A DNA stretch of 64,000 nt from Maribacter litoralis (GCF_003075045.1 NZ_QCZD01000001.1:868001-932000), one strand, 5' to 3'. Positions 44,468 to 54,007 are shown, numbered from the stretch's first letter. The notes: generated from the sequence alone by a model not told the origin. Program-made: numbers and translations.

Positions 44468-45546
44468 TATTCCCCTGTTCTTGATTCTGATTGATTAAAA
44501 TCTATTTCTACCGGAGTACCATTTTTTAACGCCATAACACCATACGTTAAAATGGTATCACCTGCTTTTAATCCTGTAAGTACTCTCACTTCGTTTCCAG
44601 TTCTTGTTCCGATCTCTACATCTATCTCTTTTGCCCTTCCTTTTTCGGATATAAAAATGCGTTTACCGTTCTGTACCGGAATCAATGATTCCGATGGAAC
44701 CAACAAAGCATTGTCCACACTTTCTAAAGGCAACAAAACATTTGCATAGGTACCTGGGTAAATTTTACCTTCACTATTTTCTGCAATAGCCCTCATTTTC
44801 AATGTTCTAGTTGCTATTTCAACTTCTGGTTCTATAGCATATACGGTAGCCTCATACGCGGTATTTGCATCTGAAGTTGTAAAAGTGAGGTCTGTACCTA
44901 TCGCTACCTGAGACGCATATTTTTCTGGAATGGAAAAGGTGATTTTGAGCTTACTGGTATTCACCAACTTTGCAATAGGGGTCAGTGGTGTAACATATGT
45001 ACCTTTTGATATGGAACGTAGCCCAATTGTACCTGAAAAAGGTGCCCTAACAATTGTTTTTGATAGTTGTGCCTGTATGAGTTGTGATTCTGCACTGGCG
45101 GATTGAAAGTCTGCACTGGCTATTTCATATTCTTCTTGACTTATTGCCTGCTTCTCTAATAGTAATTTTGCCCTACGTTCATTTTCCGAAGCGAGTTTTT
45201 GTGCGGTCTGTACTTTAGAAAGCTGTGCCTGAAGTTCAATATCATTTACCGTAAAAAGTACTTGACCTTCCACTACTTTACTACCTTCCTCAAAATTGAT
45301 GCTTTCAACGACACCGGAAATTTCACTTCTAATCTCTATTTGTTCATTGGCCTCAATGGTACCGGAAAGTGAAATATTGTCATTAAACTCCTGTGGTTGT
45401 AAAACAAGTCCTTTTACTGATGTTGCGGTAGAAGATTCTGCTGATGACTTTGTCGCCCCAATTTCATTATTGGCATTTATTCGATAAATGATCAAAGCGG
45501 TAATCCCAATCAGCAAGATACTGTAAACAATGTATTTTGTTTTCAT
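44467..45546 (-). CDS. RND efflux periplasmic adaptor (membrane fusion protein)
   Basis: This 359-residue protein has an N-terminal membrane anchor (YIVYSILLIGITALIIYRI), a split lipoyl domain (IEIRSEISGVVESINFEEGS and FSGTIGLRSISKGTYV), a short helical hairpin with Gln/Ala/Lys-rich heptads (about 110-165) and a beta-barrel plus C-terminal membrane-proximal domain. It links the RND permease to the TolC-type channel. It is first in the operon. An inverted repeat and a -7-like element sit just upstream, so a repressor encoded elsewhere may act here. Confidence 0.93.
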   Translation of the reverse strand: MKTKYIVYSILLIGITALIIYRINANNEIGATKSSAESSTATSVKGLVLQPQEFNDNISLSGTIEANEQIEIRSEISGVVESINFEEGSKVVEGQVLFTVNDIELQAQLSKVQTAQKLASENERRAKLLLEKQAISQEEYEIASADFQSASAESQLIQAQLSKTIVRAPFSGTIGLRSISKGTYVTPLTPIAKLVNTSKLKITFSIPEKYASQVAIGTDLTFTTSDANTAYEATVYAIEPEVEIATRTLKMRAIAENSEGKIYPGTYANVLLPLESVDNALLVPSESLIPVQNGKRIFISEKGRAKEIDVEIGTRTGNEVRVLTGLKAGDTILTYGVMALKNGTPVEIDFNQSESRTGE

Positions 45547-45566
45547 AGGTGGTGAGATTGAATTTA

Positions 45567-45591
45567 GTTAGTTTGGTTACTAACAAATCTA
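45567..45591 (-). promoter_or_regulatory. Putative promoter and operator of the efflux operon
   Basis: On the minus strand a -7-like TAGATTTG (45591-45584) runs into an inverted repeat with arms GTTAGT and ACTAAC and a six-base spacer (45567-45584), 21 bases before the adaptor start. An operator overlapping the start point would suit a TetR-type repressor, but none is encoded nearby. Confidence 0.4.
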
Positions 45592-45831
45592 AACCTAATC
45601 ACCAATTTTAGGGATACCTTAAGCTATATTTAACAAGGTTTTAGCACCATATTTTCAACTAAATAAAAATAGGTGTTAAAGACTGTCAATAAGGTAATTT
45701 TATAGGACATTGAAAATATAAAATGGTTTAATCTATCCTCATTTTTAACATAATCACTCCTTCATCAATCAAAATAACAAATACTTTAAAAAATTATTGA
45801 TGCAGGTACAATTGCTCTCTTAACGCTAAGA

Positions 45832-45885
45832 AATAAAAAATCTGGTGCCTTAGCAGAACGTTTTTGGTTCTCTAAAACACCAGAT
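45832..45885 (-). terminator. Terminator of the nrdB-nrdA operon
   Basis: An outer stem ATCTGGTG/CACCAGAT (45840-45847, 45878-45885) encloses an inner TTAG-AGAAC/GTTCT-CTAA stem. On the minus strand it is followed by TTTTTATTTC. It lies 36 bases after nrdA. Confidence 0.8.
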
Positions 45886-45920
45886 CTTTAAAAAGTAAAT
45901 TCTAGTTCTAGAATTACAAT

Positions 45921-47717
45921 TTATGCTTCACAACTAGCACAATCTTTCTTTTGCTTGAATTTTTGTGCTGCGTTCATACTATGTTGGTAATACAATGATT
46001 TCAACCCTAATTTCCATGCGGTAACGTGAATCTTATTGATTTCTTTAACCGGCATATCTGGATGAACAATAATATTAACAGATTGCCCTTGATCAATATG
46101 ATTTTGTCTGTTCGCTGCCTGATAGATAATATCCATCTGGTCTATTTCAGAGTATGTTTTGAACACATCTTTTTCTAAATCGGTAAGGAAATCCAAATGC
46201 TGTACAGATCCGTCAAAATCACGTATACTTCTCCATACTTCGGTAGTATTCATTCCTTTCTCCTCTAAAAGATCAACTAAGAATGGGTTTCTTATAGTGG
46301 TCTTCACCTTGGCAATATCCTTTACATAAGTATTGGACCAAATTGGTTCTATACCTTGGGAAACCTGACCTAATATAAAGGCTGATGAAGTCGTTGGTGC
46401 AATTGCATTCAACGTAGCGTTTCTTCTACCAAAGCCTTTTAATACTTCTGGCTCGCCAAATTTAACAGCTAACTCTTCTGATGCACTGTAAGATTTCTCT
46501 TTTATCGTTTTAAATATTTCACTATTTAAATTATATGCCTCTTGACTGTTGAAAGGCAACATTTTAGACTGCAATAATGAATGCCAACCTAAAACACCTA
46601 AACCTAACGAACGGTTATCTTTGGCAAAGTTATATGCACGTTCCATAAACATGAACGTTTGGCGATCTTCACGACTTTCTGAATCACGATATACTTCTAA
46701 TTTTTCACAGAATTCAGTAATTACAGCATCTAAAAAGTATACCATGGTTTCTACCGCATCGGTATCTTTCCATTTGTCATAATGAAGAACGTTTACAGAA
46801 GATAATACGCATACAAAAGACCACTCATCACTAGAAGGCAACATAATCTCAGTACATAAGTTGCTTGCGTAAATTTTATGTCCCTTTTCCCTGTATACAT
46901 CTGCAGCGCCATTATTTGCATTATCCTTAAAGAAGATATAAGGGTAGCCCATTTCACCTCTACGCTGTAAAACTTTTGCCCAGATAGAACGTTTTTTATT
47001 GTCACCGTCTACCATTTCTTGCATCCATTTATTGGTAACTGTTACACCATGGGTAAGCTCTTGTATAGGGTTACCTTCAGTACCAATTTCCAAAAACTCT
47101 TCAATATCTGCATGTTCTACCGGTAAATATGGAGAAAAACGACCACGACGAACTGAACCTTGGCTAACTACATCTACCATAGATTCAAAGAGTTGCATAA
47201 TATGTACAGCACCAGAAGCTTTACCATTATTCTTAACCTCTGCGCCTCTATGTCTAATATTACCAAAGTAACCAGAGGTACCACCTCCTAATTTAGACAT
47301 CATACCAACTTCAGATTGGGTATATAGAATGTTACCCATATCATCGGCTATATTAGAGCCAAAACAGCTAATAGGCAATCCTCTTTCCTTTCCGAAATTA
47401 GACCAAACCGGCGATGCCAATGAGTAAAAACCTTCGCTCATATAACCATAGAACTTGTCTGAAAAACCAGGCATACCTAGTATTTGTTCTGCTCTATCGG
47501 CAATTTCGCGAATACGTGTTTCTGCAGAAACCCCAGGTGACAAATACCCTGAAGCCAAGAAGTTACGGCTATCTTCATTTAACCATTTAAAACCTTCTTC
47601 TTTGTCTTGCTTTATGCTTTTAAGCGCCTCTTTTCTAGCTTGTACCAGTTCATTAGAACCATTCAGTTTTACTTCTTCTTGTATGCTAGTCTCTAATTTA
47701 ATTTTTGAATCGTTCAT
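45921..47717 (-). CDS. nrdA: Ribonucleotide reductase class I, alpha subunit lacking an ATP-cone
   Basis: This 598-residue catalytic subunit reduces ribonucleoside diphosphates. Visible active-site parts are Cys in GLPISCFGSN, the Asn-Cys-Glu set in ASNLCTEIM, the second redox Cys in SFVCVLSSVNV and the C-terminal dithiol tail CASCEA. Class Ia subunits are usually 750-850 residues, with an N-terminal ATP-cone. Here that module is absent, and the ATP-cone is on the beta subunit instead. nrdA follows nrdB with no gap, the reverse of the common nrdAB order. Confidence 0.97.
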   Translation of the reverse strand: MNDSKIKLETSIQEEVKLNGSNELVQARKEALKSIKQDKEEGFKWLNEDSRNFLASGYLSPGVSAETRIREIADRAEQILGMPGFSDKFYGYMSEGFYSLASPVWSNFGKERGLPISCFGSNIADDMGNILYTQSEVGMMSKLGGGTSGYFGNIRHRGAEVKNNGKASGAVHIMQLFESMVDVVSQGSVRRGRFSPYLPVEHADIEEFLEIGTEGNPIQELTHGVTVTNKWMQEMVDGDNKKRSIWAKVLQRRGEMGYPYIFFKDNANNGAADVYREKGHKIYASNLCTEIMLPSSDEWSFVCVLSSVNVLHYDKWKDTDAVETMVYFLDAVITEFCEKLEVYRDSESREDRQTFMFMERAYNFAKDNRSLGLGVLGWHSLLQSKMLPFNSQEAYNLNSEIFKTIKEKSYSASEELAVKFGEPEVLKGFGRRNATLNAIAPTTSSAFILGQVSQGIEPIWSNTYVKDIAKVKTTIRNPFLVDLLEEKGMNTTEVWRSIRDFDGSVQHLDFLTDLEKDVFKTYSEIDQMDIIYQAANRQNHIDQGQSVNIIVHPDMPVKEINKIHVTAWKLGLKSLYYQHSMNAAQKFKQKKDCASCEA

Positions 47718-48992
47718 TTAAAATAAGTCGTCACTGGTTATACTTTGTGTTCTTTTGCTATAGTTGATAGAGCGCTTTACGAAGAAATCGCCATGCTTGG
47801 TTCCGATAATCTCATCATCAAACCATTCCGTTTGTGATAATAATTCTTCGTCTACCTCGAATATTTTTTCGATACCGATACTCTCGATAGAATCGTTAAA
47901 TCTCTTTTTAATGAATTCCTTAATCAAGTTCTTAGGAAGGAAATCTATTTCGCCCGCTTCAAAAATCCAATCGATAATATCACTTTCGGCTACAAATGCA
48001 TCTTGACACATATTTTGTACCGCACTGTGGAATTCTGCATTGAACCATTTAGGGTTTTCATCTTTTATGATATTAATAATATCAATACCAAAATCACCAT
48101 GAATCTGCTCCTCTTTTGAAGTCGCCTCAACAACATTAGAAATTCCCTTAAACATATTTTTATGCTTATTGAACGCCATAATTATCAAAAACTGAGAGAA
48201 TAACGATACGTGCTCAATAAATAATGAGAACAATAATATAGATTCTGCATACTCTTGGTTGTCCTCACTTTTAGAGTTTTTAAGAGCTGTTTCTAGATAA
48301 TGCACCCTTTTCATGATTACGGGCTTCTTCTTTAAGTTTTTAAACTCTTCGTTTAAACCTAAAATTTCCAACAAATGTGAATATGCATCATGGTGTCTTA
48401 CTTCACTCTCTGCAAATGTTGCTCCTACAGAACCAATTTCTGGCTTAGGCATTTTGTGATAGATATCGCCCCAAAAACTTTTAACCGCAACTTCTATCTG
48501 CGAAATGGCCAACATTGCATTCTTTATGGCATTTCTTTCAATATCGGTTAGTCCGGTCCTAAAATCTTGAATGTCGCTCGTAAAATTAAATTCAGTATGG
48601 ATCCAATATGAATGTCTAATTGCAGAAACATATTCGTACAATGCAGGGTATTCATAGGGTTTAAGATTCACTCGCTTTTCAAAAATGTTGGACTTTCTTT
48701 TCTGTGCCTGTTCATTTCTATAAAGGATGTATCCTTTGGCAACATCAAAGTAACCGCCTTCCATTAATTTGTTCTCAACAAAATCTTGAACCTCCTCTAC
48801 TGTAGGAATATAGCTTTCGTCTAATTTCTTTCTTTCTAACAACGCCAAATGCACATTATTGGAAATAATTTCAGCTTCTCCTGGTCCCCCATGTTCAACA
48901 GCTGTCATAGCCTTTAAAATGGCATTTGTAATTTTGTGTAAATGGAAGGGTTTTGTTGAAAAATCCCGTTTTATGACTTCTGTGATTTTCAT
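47718..48992 (-). CDS. nrdB: Ribonucleotide reductase beta subunit with N-terminal ATP-cone
   Basis: At 424 residues this radical subunit is longer than the usual 320-375 because residues 1-100 form an ATP-cone (MKITEVIKRDFSTKPFHLHK, then ILKAMTAVEHGG, YIPTVEEVQDFVENKLME and VAKGYILYRNEQ). The ferritin-like domain follows. Glu197, His200 and Tyr204 in ESEVRHHDAYS match the metal ligands and radical tyrosine of class Ia NrdB. In the flavobacterium Leeuwenhoekiella blandensis such an NrdB is controlled by dATP-driven tetramerisation, and the same is expected here. It is first in the operon with nrdA. Confidence 0.97.
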   Translation of the reverse strand: MKITEVIKRDFSTKPFHLHKITNAILKAMTAVEHGGPGEAEIISNNVHLALLERKKLDESYIPTVEEVQDFVENKLMEGGYFDVAKGYILYRNEQAQKRKSNIFEKRVNLKPYEYPALYEYVSAIRHSYWIHTEFNFTSDIQDFRTGLTDIERNAIKNAMLAISQIEVAVKSFWGDIYHKMPKPEIGSVGATFAESEVRHHDAYSHLLEILGLNEEFKNLKKKPVIMKRVHYLETALKNSKSEDNQEYAESILLFSLFIEHVSLFSQFLIIMAFNKHKNMFKGISNVVEATSKEEQIHGDFGIDIINIIKDENPKWFNAEFHSAVQNMCQDAFVAESDIIDWIFEAGEIDFLPKNLIKEFIKKRFNDSIESIGIEKIFEVDEELLSQTEWFDDEIIGTKHGDFFVKRSINYSKRTQSITSDDLF

Positions 48993-49413
48993 GTTAAAAG
49001 AATGTTAATGATGAACTAATTAAGCGAGGTGTAAAGGTCCAAAATTAATCACCTTATTTTTACGTTTTACTCCGTAAGCTTTTAACAGGGTTATCAACAA
49101 TTGCAATTTTAGTCAAAATTCACAATGATTGACATATTTTTAAAAAGGGACACAACTATTTAAAAATCAATTTATTACAATCATATATCTGAATGCAAAA
49201 TTCAGATTTGCTTAAAGAATTACTTCAGCTAATATTTTTTAAAATTATTTTTATTAAAGTTGTCCATAGACAATTTTCTTTAATAACATACTATTAACAT
49301 TGATGTAATTTTCTACTATTTTTTCGCGTCAACTTAAGTAGTTTTTGCTCAATTATATAGCCCAACCTTTATGTAGAAAAGATTCACATTTCTTGCCAAA
49401 ATACCGACATATA
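48993..49413. promoter_or_regulatory. Region upstream of nrdB with two inverted repeats
   Basis: This 421-base AT-rich stretch holds no gene. Two inverted repeats stand out. One has arms ATCTGAAT/ATTCAGAT (49187-49207). The other has outer arms TTATTAAAG/CTTTAATAA (49251-49259, 49278-49286) and an inner TTGTC/GACAA pair. They could be operators of nrdBA, or the second could be a weak terminator of the GH85 gene. No clear NrdR box was recognised. Confidence 0.4.
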
Positions 49414-51333
49414 TTATTTAGATAAATCGAAAATTTTTTGTCTTATTTTGCCTTTTTTGCCGCCAACATTTTCAGATTGAATCTCAATCTTTATTTTTCC
49501 ATTTTTTGTAGGAATTTTTGAAATATAAAAATTTTTAGAAGGGGTTTTTGCCAACCAAATCTTTTGTTTTTTTTCATTTATGTAGTAAATATTATGATAA
49601 ATATCAGCCTCAACGGCATCAAAATTCACATACAATTCTGCGTTTTTTTCATTTACAAAACCTTCTACCCTAAATTCTGATGTGGTTGGTTTTGATTCAT
49701 TTTGAGAGTGTAAAGATATTTGCCCTACATAGGCATTACCTTTTCCTTTTGAATACAAACCTATTTCTGATAAAATTATATTTTTACGAGATGGAATAGT
49801 AATACTATTGTTGCTCCAAGAAAGGGAATTCTTTAAAGGAAAAATCAGCAATTCCCCACTAGATAACTGGCAATAGACTTCTAAACTCAAGTCTTCAGCG
49901 GTCTTGGAAACTACATTAAGTGTTACCTTGTTATCTAAGTCTATTTTAGTTTTATATAAAGGTATTTCGGCATTTTCAAATCCTTCAAAAAACAAACTAC
50001 TACCACCTTCATAACTTTCGTCAAAACTAATGGTTGCCTTTACCTTAGTACTATCTACTTGCCATTGCCATGTTGGTAATACATCTTGTATACTTAAATT
50101 ATGCCATTCAGTCTTAGAAACCGTTTTCCCTTTTTCATTATAAAATTTACCCAATCCATAGTTAAAACTAGTCTTAAATGGTAATTCATTTATTACGCTA
50201 CGCGGTTCAAAATAATTGGAAAATCCTTTCCATTCACTTTTACCAAAACGTGTTTCTATAGTCGGACCACCGTTCCAGAACTTTTGTTCGTTGTTATAAA
50301 CATCTTCAGGGGTTTTGGTTTCCGAAATATCAAAAGTAGCGTTAGACCAATAAATACCAATGGATGTGTTATTTGGCTTCCCGTTTTTGTATAGCATATC
50401 CCATTTTACAGGTGTCATATAACTTTTTGACTGTACATCTATACCTGCATATAAGTCCCACTCGCTTCTACCCAATTCATTGGCAAGGGTTTTACTGTCC
50501 TCCAGATTAACTTCATGATATCTAAAGTTGATAAAAAAGACATCAGACATATTGGTATTTCCATCTTGAAAATACATTTGATTATGTTCATTCAATTCAT
50601 CTTGCCAAATGACCCTAGAATCATCGATCATAGCGTCATACCACACTAATTTTAAATCTGATTTTTCTCTATAATAGGATATAAATTGCTGCATTAACGC
50701 CCCCATTTCACCAACCAAATCATAGGTTTCTTGATTTATGAACCATCCGTCGAAATTATAGGTTGTAGCTACTTCTATCAATTTATCGGCAACGGGAAAG
50801 CTTCCATCTTCATTCTGAACTAAAAATTCGTAGACCCATTCTTCTTTACCTCCATATACATTAGGCGGAAAAAATACGGTACCTATGCTCTTAACTCCAT
50901 TTTTATGGGCAGCGTCTGTCCAAAATGCCGTGGGCGGTACAATAATACCTTCATTAGCAGATCCACCCCATTGCACAAAATAATCTATGTATTGCCAAAA
51001 TGGGAAAGCATATTGTTTTACGGTAGAAAACCCTTGAGACGGATGAAAATTGGTAGTATGTGGCGCCATCAATGCTATGATACCAGGAATTTTCTGCGCG
51101 TCATCATTCAAGTTAATTGAATCGTTTAAAAACCGACTTGCCAATGGAACATGACTTATATTAAACTTGGCTTCTTTATCATTTTCGGGTGACCATGTTA
51201 AAAGCTCATTCACAAACCAATACGAAGAATAGGGTTGGTTATCTCCATATTCCGATTTTTGGGCATTACTTTTTACTACAAAACTTAAGACCAATAGGCT
51301 TAATAAAATCACTTTCTTCATAATCGTTTTCAT
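49414..51333 (-). CDS. GH85 endo-beta-N-acetylglucosaminidase
   Basis: This 639-residue protein has a signal peptide (about 1-24, ending SNAQ) and a GH85 catalytic domain. Blocks include QPYSSYWFVNELLTWSP, FPFWQYIDYFVQWGGSANEG, GVKSIGTVFFPP and the catalytic NFDGWFINQET, where the Asn-x-Glu pair matches the assisting Asn and acid Glu of Endo-A-type enzymes. LVWYDAMIDDSRVIWQDEL follows as in the family. C-terminal beta-sandwich regions (about 430-639) may bind sugar. The enzyme cuts the chitobiose core of N-glycans. No SusCD, mannosidase or sialidase genes are near, so it acts as a solitary secreted scavenging enzyme. Confidence 0.92.
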   Translation of the reverse strand: MKTIMKKVILLSLLVLSFVVKSNAQKSEYGDNQPYSSYWFVNELLTWSPENDKEAKFNISHVPLASRFLNDSINLNDDAQKIPGIIALMAPHTTNFHPSQGFSTVKQYAFPFWQYIDYFVQWGGSANEGIIVPPTAFWTDAAHKNGVKSIGTVFFPPNVYGGKEEWVYEFLVQNEDGSFPVADKLIEVATTYNFDGWFINQETYDLVGEMGALMQQFISYYREKSDLKLVWYDAMIDDSRVIWQDELNEHNQMYFQDGNTNMSDVFFINFRYHEVNLEDSKTLANELGRSEWDLYAGIDVQSKSYMTPVKWDMLYKNGKPNNTSIGIYWSNATFDISETKTPEDVYNNEQKFWNGGPTIETRFGKSEWKGFSNYFEPRSVINELPFKTSFNYGLGKFYNEKGKTVSKTEWHNLSIQDVLPTWQWQVDSTKVKATISFDESYEGGSSLFFEGFENAEIPLYKTKIDLDNKVTLNVVSKTAEDLSLEVYCQLSSGELLIFPLKNSLSWSNNSITIPSRKNIILSEIGLYSKGKGNAYVGQISLHSQNESKPTTSEFRVEGFVNEKNAELYVNFDAVEADIYHNIYYINEKKQKIWLAKTPSKNFYISKIPTKNGKIKIEIQSENVGGKKGKIRQKIFDLSK

Positions 51334-51494
51334 ATTTTAAAAGCTAAAGATTGTTCTTTTCCTCTACATCTACAACGAAGTTTGCATAATATGTCTTGTA
51401 GTTTTAAACAACCAGAGTAGCTTTTGGACTTTAAACCTTCATTAATAGTCAGAAAATGAAATTTTGAATATTTTCGCTTTGAATAAATACTTAT

Positions 51495-51854
51495 ATGAAA
51501 ATTGAAGATTTAGTTGGTGAGTATACTATTATTGGCAGTAACCAAGATGATGAATCGCATAACTATAACGGCACACTTTCATTAAATTTAAACGCAAACA
51601 AAAGAATTGTAGCCCATTGGACCATTAACCAATCACAGCAACAAACTGGTACGGGTTTCTTTAAAAACAATATACTCGTCATCAATTTTAAATATGTAGG
51701 TGAAGACCAAAACATTTACAAAGGTGTTGCTGTTTACCAGTGTATTAGCAAAGATATTTTAGACGGATTTTGGTCCGAGAAACATGGAAATCCGCTTTAT
51801 TTAGGAGAAGAGCGTTGTTTTAGGATAAAGTCAAAATCTATTACGTTAAACTAA
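51495..51854 (+). CDS. Small beta-rich protein of unknown function (119 aa)
   Basis: I do not recognise the family. The 119-residue product has no signal peptide. It starts MKIEDLVGEYTIIGSNQDDE and alternates short beta-strands with Gly turns (YNGTLSLNLNANKRIVAHW, GTGFFKNNILVINFKYVG), suggesting a small beta-barrel or lipocalin-like fold. It is divergent from the GH85 gene and 79 bases before the guanine deaminase gene on the same strand. Cytoplasmic location is expected. Confidence 0.6.
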   Translation: MKIEDLVGEYTIIGSNQDDESHNYNGTLSLNLNANKRIVAHWTINQSQQQTGTGFFKNNILVINFKYVGEDQNIYKGVAVYQCISKDILDGFWSEKHGNPLYLGEERCFRIKSKSITLN

Positions 51855-51900
51855 TAATCGTAAACGGTAGAAAACTAAAGTTAATACCATTTTATTCCTG

Positions 51901-51908
51901 TAATTTTG
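51901..51908 (+). promoter_or_regulatory. Putative -7 element for guanine deaminase
   Basis: TAATTTTG matches TAnnTTTG, 26 bases before the ATG. It suggests separate transcription from the upstream 119-codon gene. No -33 box was found. Confidence 0.35.
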
Positions 51909-51933
51909 TATCCACAATTTTAAAAAAGTTAGT

Positions 51934-52410
51934 ATGACGAAAGACCATGAGTTTTTTATGAGAAGAGCCATTGAAATGGCAGCAAAAGGAATGAACTCGA
52001 ATGCCGGCGGACCATTTGGTGCCGTTGTTGTCAAAGATGGAGAAATCATAGCTGAAGGCCATAATAAAGTTACATCTACCAATGACCCAACAGCACATGC
52101 TGAAATGGTCGTTATTAGAGATGCCTGTAACAAACTAAATACTTTTCAGTTAACCGATTGTATAATTTATACTTCTTGCGAACCCTGCCCTATGTGTTTT
52201 GGTGCCATTTATTGGGCTAGACCTAAAGCTGTGTATTACGGCTGTGATAAAGCTGATGCAAAAGCCATAGATTTTGATGATCAGTTTATTTATGATGAAC
52301 TAGAAGTTGAAATGCAAGACAGGCAAATTCACTTTAAACAAATGTTACAAAATGAAGCTGTTGAAGTCTTTAATAATTGGGCTTCTAAACAAGATAAAAC
52401 GAAGTATTAG
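51934..52410 (+). CDS. guaD: Guanine deaminase (cytidine deaminase fold)
   Basis: This 158-residue protein has the zinc deaminase motifs: HAEMVV, with His as ligand and Glu as proton shuttle, and CEPCPMC with two Cys ligands. The following GAIYWARPKAVYYGCDKADA, the FDDQFIYDEL segment and the aromatic C-terminal region match the Bacillus-type guanine deaminase rather than the tRNA adenosine deaminase TadA. It converts guanine to xanthine in purine salvage or catabolism. Broader nucleoside deaminase activity is the main alternative. Confidence 0.85.
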   Translation: MTKDHEFFMRRAIEMAAKGMNSNAGGPFGAVVVKDGEIIAEGHNKVTSTNDPTAHAEMVVIRDACNKLNTFQLTDCIIYTSCEPCPMCFGAIYWARPKAVYYGCDKADAKAIDFDDQFIYDELEVEMQDRQIHFKQMLQNEAVEVFNNWASKQDKTKY

Positions 52411-52432
52411 TACATATTCGGTTTATAAAGTA

Positions 52433-54007
52433 TCAAGGGGATTTTACCAGTAACACTTCCAATTCCTCTAATGATTTCCCCTTGGTTTCCGGTACTTTGG
52501 CTACTATAAACAATAAACCAATTACAGCAAATATTGCATAAAGAAAAAAGGTAAGGGCGTTACCTAAATTAGTTAACTGCCAAGGAAAAACCAATTGTAC
52601 CAAAAAGGCAAAGGTTAGGTTTACCAAGCCCACAAAAGAAATTGCGAGTCCGCGGATACGGTTTGGAAACAGCTCTGAAAACAGCACCCACATTACAGGA
52701 CCAATTGATACGGCATAAAAAGAAACGAAAAGTAATATTCCTATTAAAATTAAAACAGCATTCATTTTTGCAGCGGCGGTAACCAGCACAGCTTCAAACT
52801 GTCTAGCTTCTGTAACACCTATAGCGCTAGCAACAGCAGCTTTGAAATCTAAATCTGAGGCAAAGGTCTGACTTTCTATTGCCCTTAATTTTTCAATAGC
52901 CATTTCATTTGGTAAACTTGCCAAAGCGTCACTATCTAATGTATAGGTAGCGGTTTTAAACCCATAAGCAAGAATCAACATAGAAACCGCCATACCTACC
53001 ATACCATATACCAGCATGGGCTTACGCCCCAATCTGTCTATTATTTTCATGGCAACAAGAGTAAATACAAGATTTACCAAACCAACTAAGATAGCCTGTA
53101 AGAAAGATGCATCTGTACCAATACCCGTTTGTTCAAAAATTAATGGTGCATAAAACATTACGGAATTGATACCCACTAATTGCTGAAAAATCGCAACGAT
53201 AATACCTACTATAATTACCTGGCGAATGTTCTTTTTAAATAGCTCGCCAAAGTGCACTTTCTCTTTTTTACCTTCTTGAAGAATACTCTCCTCAATTGAT
53301 TTCATTTGATGCCTTGCGTCTTCCGTACCAACAAATTTCTGCAAGGTGAGTTGGGCTTTTTCAAAATGACCATGCATAGACAGCCATCTAGGACTTTTGG
53401 GAACAAAATATAAACCGAAATAATACAACAAGGCAGGAAAAACCTCCAAACCAAGCATCCATCTCCAATTCCATGTTTTAAGGTTAATGGCATTCACCCA
53501 TTCATATGGGCTTTCGCCTAATTTGAGAATAAGGTAATTTGTAAAAAATGCAGCTGATATACCTATAACAATATTTAATTGATTAAAGGAAACCATTTGC
53601 CCTCTTTTCGCAGGGGGACTCACCTCTGCAATATACATTGGGGCTATGATCAACGCCGCACCAACCGCAAAACCACCTATAAGCCTGCCAATAATAAGCA
53701 TGGTAAATGTGGTTGACATTGCAGAGAAAAGTGCCGAAACAGCAAATAACAAAGCTGCAAACTTAAGTACGCTTCTTCTTCCTACTTTATCACTTAATGG
53801 CCCTGCTATAAAAGTACCTAGGGCCGCTGTTAATGTTATGGAACTTACCAACCATCCTAATTGAATATCATTCAAAGAAAATTCGGTTTCTACGAATTTA
53901 AGGGTGCCAGATATCACTGAGGCATCAAAGCCAAGTATAAAACCACCTAGAGCAACTATTGCCGCTATTCGTATTATATATTGTTTATTTTCTTTCATTT
54001 TTTTCAT
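52433..54007 (-). CDS. MFS sugar porter
   Basis: This 524-residue transporter of the sugar porter family has twelve membrane helices. Signatures include FILGFDASVISGTLKFVE, GPLSDKVGRRSVLK, VPKSPRWL and the closing VPETKGKSLEELE. It probably imports a monosaccharide or small acid by proton symport. An insertion of about 60 residues between helices 8 and 9 (TLDSDALASLPNEMAIEKL onward) is larger than usual. It is the last gene of the anhydrogalactose operon, 63 bases after the cycloisomerase. Import of anhydrogalactose or a neoagaro-oligosaccharide is a reasonable inference. Confidence 0.9.
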   Translation of the reverse strand: MKKMKENKQYIIRIAAIVALGGFILGFDASVISGTLKFVETEFSLNDIQLGWLVSSITLTAALGTFIAGPLSDKVGRRSVLKFAALLFAVSALFSAMSTTFTMLIIGRLIGGFAVGAALIIAPMYIAEVSPPAKRGQMVSFNQLNIVIGISAAFFTNYLILKLGESPYEWVNAINLKTWNWRWMLGLEVFPALLYYFGLYFVPKSPRWLSMHGHFEKAQLTLQKFVGTEDARHQMKSIEESILQEGKKEKVHFGELFKKNIRQVIIVGIIVAIFQQLVGINSVMFYAPLIFEQTGIGTDASFLQAILVGLVNLVFTLVAMKIIDRLGRKPMLVYGMVGMAVSMLILAYGFKTATYTLDSDALASLPNEMAIEKLRAIESQTFASDLDFKAAVASAIGVTEARQFEAVLVTAAAKMNAVLILIGILLFVSFYAVSIGPVMWVLFSELFPNRIRGLAISFVGLVNLTFAFLVQLVFPWQLTNLGNALTFFLYAIFAVIGLLFIVAKVPETKGKSLEELEVLLVKSP

